64,000 nucleotides of DNA from Caldicellulosiruptor kronotskyensis 2002 (GTDB lineage: Bacteria > Bacillota > Thermoanaerobacteria > Caldicellulosiruptorales > Caldicellulosiruptoraceae): positions 310,001-374,000 of the forward strand of contig NC_014720.1 of assembly GCF_000166775.1 (NCBI RefSeq), written 5' to 3'. Each line of letters begins with the position of its first letter. The stretch's first letter is position 1. Positions 58,027-64,000 of this stretch are shown here, piece by piece. Position numbers and translations under genes: made by a program. A model generated the notes under the pieces. It was not told where the DNA came from. It did not search any database and saw only the letters and a program-made list of their open reading frames with translations.

Positions 58027-58650
58027 ATGAGAGACAAAACAGAGATAATCAGAAAAAGATATGATAGAGCTGCTAAATACTATGATGCAGTTGAAAGTAT
58101 GATGGAGAAGAAATGGTTTTCACAGTGGAGGAAGTTATTATTTAGCTTTGTCAAGGGACCTAAGGTTTTAGAAGTAGGTGTTGGAACAGGCAAAAATATG
58201 CCTTACTATAATCAAGATTGGGAGATGGTTGCAATTGATTTTAGCCCAAAGATGCTGGAAAGAGCTAAAGAAAGAGCTGCAAAATTAAACTTGCAAGTAG
58301 ACTTAAGACTTATGGATGTTCAGCATTTGGAATTAAGTGATAACTCTTTTGATACAGTTGTGACAGCCTGTGTATTTTGTTCAGTGCCAGATCCAATTTT
58401 AGGGTTGAAAGAGATTCGCAGGGTATTAAAAGGTGATGGAGTACTGGTAATGCTTGAACATGTTCGAAGCAAAAAAGAGCCAATAGGCAAAATAATGGAT
58501 ATGTTAAACCCCTTAGTTGTTGGCATTTATGGAGCTAATATAAATCGAAATACAGTGGAGAATGTTAAAAAAGCCGGGTTTGAGATAGTTGAGGAAAAGA
58601 ACTTGTTATCTGACATTGTGAAACTGATTATTGCAAAACCTATAAAATAA
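58027..58650 (+). CDS. Class I SAM-dependent methyltransferase (UbiE-like)
   Basis: This 207-residue protein has VLEVGVGTGKNMPYYN for motif I, VAIDFSPKMLERAKERA, DVQHLELSDNSFDTVVTACVFCSV, and EIRRVLKGDGVLVMLEHVRS, typical of the UbiE/phosphatidylethanolamine N-methyltransferase type. It starts with MRDKTEIIRKRYDRAAKYYDAVES after AAAGGAG. The substrate is unknown: a lipid, quinone or other small molecule. It is the first gene beyond the box array, so it may be part of the two-component regulon, and it is divergent from the CcdA operon. Confidence 0.9.
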   Translation: MRDKTEIIRKRYDRAAKYYDAVESMMEKKWFSQWRKLLFSFVKGPKVLEVGVGTGKNMPYYNQDWEMVAIDFSPKMLERAKERAAKLNLQVDLRLMDVQHLELSDNSFDTVVTACVFCSVPDPILGLKEIRRVLKGDGVLVMLEHVRSKKEPIGKIMDMLNPLVVGIYGANINRNTVENVKKAGFEIVEEKNLLSDIVKLIIAKPIK

Positions 58651-58714
58651 GGTGTTTAGTTGATTTTCCAACCCCAAAAATGGAATTGATAATGTGTGCC
58701 TGGTAGTAAAAAAC

Positions 58715-58745
58715 AGCCTGTCTGCCTTGTTTTTGCAGACAGGCT
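58715..58745 (-). terminator. Terminator for the DUF2680 gene
   Basis: AGCCTGTCTGC (58715-58725) pairs with GCAGACAGGCT (58735-58745); TTTTTT follows on the minus strand. Confidence 0.9.
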
Positions 58746-58759
58746 AAAAATATTTTCAT

Positions 58760-59305
58760 TTAGTATCCCATCATACCGCTAAAACCAGCACCCATCATGT
58801 TGCCATGTCCAATGCCCATCATGCCGCCGCCATGTCCAAAACCCATCATTCCACCAAAACCGTTGTTTGACCAATCTAAAATGTTATCAATGCAGTATTG
58901 AATGTTTGCCTGAAAATGCTTCTTTAAAAACTCAGCCTGCTCTTTTGTTATTTTTCCATCTTTCAAAAGTTTGTCAATTTCAGCAGCTCTTAAATCATAT
59001 AGCTTCTTTTTAAGGTCATCAACTGTTAATTTCTTTTCTTTTAAAATGTCGTTTATAGTTTGACCATTTTGTATTTTTTGGACAAGCTCATCAACCGAAA
59101 GACCCAGCGCTTTTGCAACAAGTTCCTGCATGTTTGTATGCAGCATAAACCCATATCCACAACCTGTATTTTGTTGCCATCCTGCTGCAGCATTTTTTGT
59201 CTTCTGCGTAGAACCTGGTTGAAGTCCTTTCGCAAATACAAATGTAAACGTCAGAACAAGTGCCAAGACTAAACCAATGCCTAAAATTGATTTTAGAATT
59301 TTCAT
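58760..59305 (-). CDS. DUF2680-type secreted protein with Met/His/Gly-rich tail
   Basis: From ATG 59305 after GGAGG the 181-residue protein has a signal peptide (ILGIGLVLALVLTFTFVFAKG), a helical DUF2680 core with a repeated VDELVQKIQNGQTINDILKEKKLTVDDLKKKL pattern, then a C-terminal FGGMMGFGHGGGMMGIGHGNMMGAGF tail. The Met and His spacing suits soft-metal binding (copper or silver), but this is inference. It is divergent from the two-component genes and carries its own four-box array upstream, so it is a likely target of that regulator. Confidence 0.85.
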   Translation of the reverse strand: MKILKSILGIGLVLALVLTFTFVFAKGLQPGSTQKTKNAAAGWQQNTGCGYGFMLHTNMQELVAKALGLSVDELVQKIQNGQTINDILKEKKLTVDDLKKKLYDLRAAEIDKLLKDGKITKEQAEFLKKHFQANIQYCIDNILDWSNNGFGGMMGFGHGGGMMGIGHGNMMGAGFSGMMGY

Positions 59306-59362
59306 TTCTATCAACCTCCATAAAGTCTTATTTGTTTTACATTTTATATGTTAAACTCTATT

Positions 59363-59401
59363 TGTAAGATGGGTATAAGCAAAGTGTAAAGAAATTGTAA
59401 A
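59363..59401 (-). promoter_or_regulatory. Second four-box 11-bp-phased array
   Basis: Read on the plus strand: TGTAAG (59363), TATAAG (59374), TGTAAA (59385) and TGTAAA (59396), exactly 11 bp apart; these are TTTACA-type boxes on the minus strand. The array lies 58 bp from the DUF2680 start and 64 bp from the response-regulator start, so it can control both. Confidence 0.65.
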
Positions 59402-59465
59402 GAATAATTTTAAGCTTAGCAAAAAGTCCATTAAAAAAGATATAATATTTAAGGGTGAGTGAAAA

Positions 59466-60131
59466 ATGGCAAATATCTTGGTTGTTGAAGACCAGCAGGA
59501 TTTGAATCAAATAATAACAAGATTTCTTAAAAATGATGGATTCAATGTTATAAACTCATACACTGCAAAAGATGCACTAAATAAGTTAAATGATGCTGAC
59601 TTGGTAATTCTTGATATTATGCTGCCTGACATGGAAGGGTATGAGGTATTGAAAGAAGCCAGCAAGAAAGGCATTCCAACAATAATTTTGACCTCAAAGT
59701 CAGAAGAGTTTGACAAACTAAAAGGTTTTGAACTTGGGGCAGAGGACTATATCACAAAACCATTTTCTATGCTTGAGCTGATTGCACGCGTAAAGGTTGT
59801 TCTGAGAAGAAACAGGAATTTTGAAGAAAGTATAAAACTTTTAGGTGGCAAGGTAGAGATTTTCCCCCAGAGGTTTAAGGTGATAGTAGATGGTGAGGAT
59901 GTGAACCTCACTCATAAAGAATTTGAGCTTTTGCTTTTCTTGGCTAAAAACAAAGATTTGGTAAAGTCAAGAGATGAGATACTTGAAAAGGTTTGGGGTT
60001 TTGATTTCATTGGTGAGACCAGAACTGTGGACGTTCATATAAAACAATTGAGAGAAAAGCTAAAAGACTACAAGTTTTTAATCAAGACAGTTTGGGGTGT
60101 GGGGTATAAACTTTCAGAAGAGAAAGAATAA
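59466..60131 (+). CDS. OmpR/PhoB-type response regulator
   Basis: This 221-residue protein has a receiver domain (ILVVEDQQDLNQII, phospho-Asp in DLVILDIMLPDMEGYEVL, Lys in EDYITKPFSMLELIARV) and a winged-helix domain (VNLTHKEFELLLFLAKN, SRDEILEKVWGFDFIGETRTVDVHIKQLREKLKD). The start is set by GGGTGAG. It lies directly before its histidine kinase gene. Its family binds 11-bp-phased boxes, as found in the two arrays nearby. Confidence 0.95.
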   Translation: MANILVVEDQQDLNQIITRFLKNDGFNVINSYTAKDALNKLNDADLVILDIMLPDMEGYEVLKEASKKGIPTIILTSKSEEFDKLKGFELGAEDYITKPFSMLELIARVKVVLRRNRNFEESIKLLGGKVEIFPQRFKVIVDGEDVNLTHKEFELLLFLAKNKDLVKSRDEILEKVWGFDFIGETRTVDVHIKQLREKLKDYKFLIKTVWGVGYKLSEEKE

Positions 60132-60152
60132 TTGAGAGGATGTAAGAGTAAG

Positions 60153-61424
60153 ATGAAACTTTTTACTAAAATAGCTTTAAACTTTATAGGAATAATAGTT
60201 TTTCTGGTTTTGAGCATATACATCTCAAATATGCTTTACCTTAAGTATTTTTTAGAGGATATGATTATTGATGATTTAAAAAAACTTTCCCAAGATGCGC
60301 TTGAAAACAAATTGGAAGGCGATTTGTCAGCAATGAAAATACTTATTTTACAAGGAAACACAATTGTGCTTGAAGAAGGCGGATTGGATCTTCCGTATCA
60401 CATGATTATGCCTGTATTCAATTCGACAGGAGTTTATGAATTTTCTCATCCACATCTTAAAGTTGAATATATTGCATACGTGTTGAAAAGAGGAGATTTT
60501 ACTTCTATTGCAATAACTACAAAACCATATTATGGATATGCATTAAATATAATATCAAAAAATTTAATTAAAATTAGCATTATTTTTATTTTAATCGGAC
60601 TTTTAGTATCGCTCTTGATCTCACGACATATTTCAAAGCGTATAATAAAAATTTCAGTTGCTACGCAAAAGATTGCTAAAGGCGAGGACTTTGAACTTAA
60701 AGACAACTCAACAGATGAAGTTGGAGACCTTGCAAGGTCCATCAATAGCCTTAAAAATTCATTGAGGCTTCTTGAGAGGGTAAGGCGAGAATTTGTTGCT
60801 AATTTTGTTCATGACTTGAAAACACCTATTGCTGTTATAAAAGGCTATTGTGAGAGCACAAAATATTTGGATATTAATGATAAAGAAAAAATTAAACAGA
60901 ATATGGATGGAATTGAAAAACAATGTGATTATATGCAAAACCTGATTTCCAATATGGTTGAGCTTTCAAAGATTTCAGCGGGGATAATTGAGAAAAAGAT
61001 AGAAGAAGTTGATGTTAATTTAGTAATCAAGCAATCATGCGAACAGCTCAAAAAGCTTGCTGAGATTGAAGATGTTGAGATTATTATCAAAAGCTTAAAT
61101 TCCCCAAAGATAAAGACTGACTTAAATTCATTTAGAAGAATAATAAACAACCTTCTGCAAAATGCAATTGAAAATACAAAGGATAAAAAAGTATATATCG
61201 AAACTGAGAGGGAGTATGTGGATATCTACAACAAGACAGACCTCAAAGAAGAGGAACTCATTTTTCTATTTGAAAGATACAAATCAAGCAGGAAAGGTTT
61301 TGGGCTGGGGCTGTCTATCGTGAAAGAACTCTGCAAGATTTTGGATATAAAACTTGAGACATTTATAGAGGATGGATATATTCATTTTAGAACGAAGTTA
61401 GAAAATACAAAATCATCTAGTTAG
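60153..61424 (+). CDS. Sensor histidine kinase of the OmpR-type system
   Basis: The ATG at 60153 is used; TTG 60132, directly after the previous stop, is an alternative. The 423-residue protein has an N-terminal span (IALNFIGIIVFLVLSIYI), an extracytoplasmic loop of about 110 residues, a second span (LIKISIIFILIGLLVSLLIS), a HAMP domain, HisKA with the phospho-His in FVHDLKTPIAVIKGY, and an ATPase with NNLLQNAIENTKD and GFGLGLSIVKEL. The loop has no recognised ligand domain, so the stimulus is unknown. It is operonic with the regulator and precedes a convergent MacB-type exporter cluster. Confidence 0.93.
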   Translation: MKLFTKIALNFIGIIVFLVLSIYISNMLYLKYFLEDMIIDDLKKLSQDALENKLEGDLSAMKILILQGNTIVLEEGGLDLPYHMIMPVFNSTGVYEFSHPHLKVEYIAYVLKRGDFTSIAITTKPYYGYALNIISKNLIKISIIFILIGLLVSLLISRHISKRIIKISVATQKIAKGEDFELKDNSTDEVGDLARSINSLKNSLRLLERVRREFVANFVHDLKTPIAVIKGYCESTKYLDINDKEKIKQNMDGIEKQCDYMQNLISNMVELSKISAGIIEKKIEEVDVNLVIKQSCEQLKKLAEIEDVEIIIKSLNSPKIKTDLNSFRRIINNLLQNAIENTKDKKVYIETEREYVDIYNKTDLKEEELIFLFERYKSSRKGFGLGLSIVKELCKILDIKLETFIEDGYIHFRTKLENTKSSS

Positions 61425-61430
61425 AAAACC

Positions 61431-61473
61431 CCTTTAAGCTGAAAAAAGCTATATTTTTATAGCTTAAAGGGGT
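61431..61473. terminator. Bidirectional terminator
   Basis: CCCCTTTAAGCT pairs with AGCTTAAAGGGG around an AT-rich loop. It lies between the kinase gene and the convergent exporter permease gene. Confidence 0.75.
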
Positions 61474-61485
61474 AATATTTGTTTT

Positions 61486-62694
61486 TCACTCATACCGCAG
61501 AGCAACGATTGGATCAAGCTGTGCTGCTCTTTTTGCAGGGTAAATCCCAAAGAAGATTCCAACAGCCGACGAGAACGCAAAAGCTATTAAAATTGTCTTC
61601 AACGATACAACAGGGGTAATTTGAATAAATGGGCCTACCAAATTTGCGAGAAGATAGCCCAAAAGTGTACCTATACTGCCGCCTATAAGAGATATCAAAA
61701 GTGCCTCAATTAAAAACTGTACCAGGATGTCTCTTTGTGTTGCACCGATTGCTTTTCTGATTCCTATCTCCCTCGTTCGTTCTGTCACAGCAACAAGCAT
61801 TATGTTCATAACTCCAATTCCGCCAACCACCAGAGATATTGCTGCGATTGCGCTCATTACAGTTGTAAAAATACCAAGTATCCTTTCAAATTGCTCCATG
61901 AAATTTACAAAGTTTTCTGTTTTATACTTGTCTTTGTTGTGATGTCTCAACTCTAAAAGTCTCACTACCTGAGATGTTGCCTCATCAAGCTGGTCTGAAT
62001 TGTAAGTCATTACGTAAATCTGTGAGATGGTCACATCATCAAATATCTTTTGTGCGTAGGTTATTGGCATTGCAGCAATAACAGGAAACTGATCAGCTGC
62101 AGCTCCGCCCAAAGCCCTGTAGCTACTGCTGTCTATCACACCAATTATCTTTGCGGTATCAAAGGATGTGGAAGACCCCACCTTTATGGTCTGACCAACA
62201 CAGTCTTCGTATCCAAATAGCTCTTTTGCCGACTCTCTATCAATCAAAACAACATTTCGACCAAGCAGGATATCTCTTTCGTTCAAAAATCTTCCGTATA
62301 CAATTTTCAAGTTTGAGACATTACCGTAGTCAAAGTCTGTTGCGATAAAAAGAGCTCTTTTGGTTCTTTTTCCAGACTTGACAAGTCCAAACTTTTGGGC
62401 AACTGGAGCCGCATACTTTACAGATGAAACTCTCTTTCGTATCATCTCAACATCTTTGACTGTGAGTCTGTCACTTTCGGTTATCTCCACATCTGTTCGT
62501 GGTCTGACAGAGAAAATATTCACGCCTATTTTTTCAAATTCGCCCAAAATGGCTGTCTTACCACCTTCACCCAGAGATACAATTGTTATCACAGAAGCGA
62601 TACCGATTATAATTCCCAACATGGTCAAAAATGTCCTCAGCTTATTTGAAAAAATGCTCTTTATTGCTACTTTGATAAGCTCTCTCATATACAT
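61486..62694 (-). CDS. MacB-type ABC exporter permease
   Basis: This 402-residue permease has an N-terminal span after KSIFSNKLRTFLTMLGIIIGIASVITIVSLGEGGK, an extracytoplasmic domain to about 275, and three C-terminal spans with the MacB signature GGIGVMNIMLVAVTERTREIGIRKAIGAT and IYPAKRAAQLDPIVALRYE. It starts at ATG 62694 or 62688 after GGGAG. It forms a complete tripartite set with the ATPase and adaptor genes on the same strand. Close to the paralogue at 30759. Substrates are typically peptides or lipids; not known here. Confidence 0.9.
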   Translation of the reverse strand: MYMRELIKVAIKSIFSNKLRTFLTMLGIIIGIASVITIVSLGEGGKTAILGEFEKIGVNIFSVRPRTDVEITESDRLTVKDVEMIRKRVSSVKYAAPVAQKFGLVKSGKRTKRALFIATDFDYGNVSNLKIVYGRFLNERDILLGRNVVLIDRESAKELFGYEDCVGQTIKVGSSTSFDTAKIIGVIDSSSYRALGGAAADQFPVIAAMPITYAQKIFDDVTISQIYVMTYNSDQLDEATSQVVRLLELRHHNKDKYKTENFVNFMEQFERILGIFTTVMSAIAAISLVVGGIGVMNIMLVAVTERTREIGIRKAIGATQRDILVQFLIEALLISLIGGSIGTLLGYLLANLVGPFIQITPVVSLKTILIAFAFSSAVGIFFGIYPAKRAAQLDPIVALRYE

Positions 62695-62718
62695 GCTCCC
62701 ATCACCTTGATATTCTTT

Positions 62719-63411
62719 TTAGTATGTTATCCTGTTTTTTACCGGGGCATCATCAATTATCATACCATCTCTGATTCTGATGATTCTCTTTGCATGGTTT
62801 GCAATGTCCTGTTCATGGGTTACCATTATGATGGTTGTACCGGCTTTGTTCAGTTCATGGAATATCTTCATTATTTCAATACTGGATGCAGTATCTAAGT
62901 TTCCAGTTGGCTCATCGGCAAGCAAGAAAGAAGGATTCATAACAATTGCACGGGCAATGGCAACTCTTTGCTGCTGACCACCTGAGAGCTCATTTGGTCT
63001 GTGATAAATTCTGTCTGAAAGACCAACACGCTCTAAAGCAGAAAGTGCCCTTTGTCTTCTTTCCTTGGGAGGAATTTTTGCGTATATCATTGGAAGTTCA
63101 ACGTTTTCAAGGGCATTGAGTTTACTAAGCAGGTTGAATGATTGAAAAACAAAACCTATATTTTTGTTTCTAAGCGATGCAAGCTGCATGTCGTTCAATG
63201 TTGACACCTCAAGACCATCCAAAAGATAACTTCCTGAAGTGGGCTTGTCAAGAAGTCCGATGATGTTCATTAGCGTTGATTTGCCAGACCCTGAAGGACC
63301 TACAATTGCAACATATTCTCCTTTTTCTACTTTAAGAGAAATTCCTTTGAGTACTTCAAGTTCCACCTTCCCAAGACTGTACACCTTTTTTATATCCTTT
63401 AATTCAATCAT
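62719..63411 (-). CDS. MacB/LolD-type ABC ATPase
   Basis: This 230-residue ATPase has Walker A GPSGSGKST, a Q-loop (FVFQSFNLL), signature LSGGQQQRVAIARAI, Walker B FLLADEPTGNLD, and a switch His in VTHEQDIA. It powers the permease encoded 24 bp downstream and lies 2 bp after the adaptor gene. The spacing shows a tight operon. This ATPase could also serve the orphan MacB-like permease at 30759 (inference). Confidence 0.95.
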   Translation of the reverse strand: MIELKDIKKVYSLGKVELEVLKGISLKVEKGEYVAIVGPSGSGKSTLMNIIGLLDKPTSGSYLLDGLEVSTLNDMQLASLRNKNIGFVFQSFNLLSKLNALENVELPMIYAKIPPKERRQRALSALERVGLSDRIYHRPNELSGGQQQRVAIARAIVMNPSFLLADEPTGNLDTASSIEIMKIFHELNKAGTTIIMVTHEQDIANHAKRIIRIRDGMIIDDAPVKNRITY

Positions 63412-63413
63412 AC

Positions 63414-64000
63414 TTAGCTTCCACCTTTTTCTTTAACTTTTGTACCGTTTTGGATTGAGCTGTTGGGATTTAAAATTACTTTTTCACCAGCAGCAACACC
63501 GCTTTTAATTTCGGTTTCTAAATCAGAGGAAAGACCAACTTCTACCTTTCTTTGCTTTGCAACACCATTTTCCACAATGTATACAAAGCTTTGCCCCTTT
63601 TTGTCTGTCAAAATGGCTTCTGAAGGGACTTTTAAAACATTTTTCTTTTCGCCAAGCTTTATATCCACATCAACGTTAAAACCTGGTTTTATCGTGCCAT
63701 CGTTGTTTAGAATATCCACATACACCTTTACAACGTTTTCAGCTCCTGTTTGAGTAATTACCTTTGTTGCAGCGGGACTAACCATCTTGACAGCTCCATC
63801 AAAAGTTTTTTCACCAAATCTTATTAAAGCCTTTTGTCCCTCAGAAATATTTATAGCATCATATTGATTGACATTAAGAACAATCTGAAGGTCTTCAGGG
63901 TCTTCAACTGTAACTGCAGGAAGCTGCACAGAGCTAAAAACGTTTCCTTCCCGTGCGTTTATAGCTGTCACAACTCCATTTATCTGTGATTTGATATATC
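63414..64000 (-). CDS. HlyD/RND-type adaptor, N-terminus outside window
   Basis: The frame is open to the window edge; the ATG/GTG at 63971 is internal. Visible are the end of the lipoyl domain (SQINGVVTAINAREGNVFSS), the beta-barrel (LQIVLNVNQYDAINISEGQKALIRF), and the C-terminal DGTIKPGFNVDVDIKLGEKKNVLKVPSEAIL, ending EKGGS. It is the membrane-fusion partner of the downstream ATPase and permease. The N-terminal membrane anchor and first lipoyl half lie beyond 64000. Confidence 0.9.
   Translation of the reverse strand, partial: YIKSQINGVVTAINAREGNVFSSVQLPAVTVEDPEDLQIVLNVNQYDAINISEGQKALIRFGEKTFDGAVKMVSPAATKVITQTGAENVVKVYVDILNNDGTIKPGFNVDVDIKLGEKKNVLKVPSEAILTDKKGQSFVYIVENGVAKQRKVEVGLSSDLETEIKSGVAAGEKVILNPNSSIQNGTKVKEKGGS

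Overview
The window is AT-rich DNA from a low-GC Gram-positive bacterium. It has SpoIVA, a LytS/LytT pair, LplB/YtcP-type sugar ABC transporters, a glmS ribozyme, consensus sigma-A promoters and many T-run hairpin terminators. The mix of plant-polysaccharide genes, radical-SAM and ferredoxin-type enzymes and thermophile-like proteins suggests Caldicellulosiruptor or a close relative. That identification is inference; there is no 16S gene here.

Layout. 1-0.6 kb: end of a transposase gene cut by the window edge. 0.8-16.5 kb: carbohydrate region with a Gfo/Idh dehydrogenase, an aldo/keto reductase with ferredoxin-type cysteines, a TIM-barrel sugar isomerase, a solute-binding protein plus two permeases and their AraC-type sensor-regulator, a transketolase-like enzyme, two transporters and a rhamnogalacturonan acetylesterase-like esterase. 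16.6-20.1 kb: glmM, a glmS self-cleaving ribozyme and glmS, giving GlcN6P-controlled aminosugar synthesis. 20.2-21.3 kb: divergent HxlR regulator and FMN reductase with a likely shared operator. 21.5-22.9 kb: HigB-like toxin, HigA-like antitoxin and a SecB-like chaperone, a tripartite TAC module. 22.9-24.4 kb: DNA polymerase IV with a small partner. 24.6-28.4 kb: a TnpB-only insertion splitting a small membrane-protein gene, followed by a second, zinc-finger-less TnpB-like gene with a structured 3' tail. 28.4-34.0 kb: Yip1 protein, membrane-fusion protein and MacB-like permease without their own ATPase, then a minimal SufBC pair. 34.2-36.2 kb: c-di-AMP receptor, thioredoxin-reductase-like protein behind a CsoR-like palindrome, small proteins. 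36.4-41.9 kb: LytS/LytT two-component system, CstA-type (pyruvate) transporter, FMN hydroxyacid dehydrogenase. 42-47.8 kb: Fur-boxed FTR1 iron permease, SpoIVA, a phosphodiester-glycosidase protein and a TtcA-like enzyme.

47.9-51.1 kb: five tRNA genes (Pro, Tyr, Thr, Lys, Arg). A 32-bp copy of the tRNA-Arg 3' end recurs at 51.1 kb and brackets a decayed 2.7-kb island holding an ORF stub, an ISL3-type insertion sequence and hicAB. 51.3-55.0 kb: a radical-SAM photoproduct-lyase-like protein overlapping a nucleoside-phosphorylase-like gene, then a GH13 amylase. 55.1-61.4 kb: an envelope/redox cluster (CcdA, a broken spermidine-synthase-like membrane protein, His-rich peptide, methyltransferase, Met/His-rich DUF2680 protein) and an OmpR-type two-component system. 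Two four-box arrays with exact 11-bp spacing sit in front of the methyltransferase and DUF2680 genes and are plausible targets of that regulator. 61.5-64 kb: a complete MacB-type exporter (permease, ATPase, adaptor), the adaptor cut by the window end.

The most interesting signals are the TAC module in a Gram-positive with its promoter-embedded 20-bp palindrome, the two 11-bp-phased box arrays, the tRNA-Arg-bounded island remnant, the cleanly reconstructable TnpB insertion, and the gutted spermidine-synthase-like gene.
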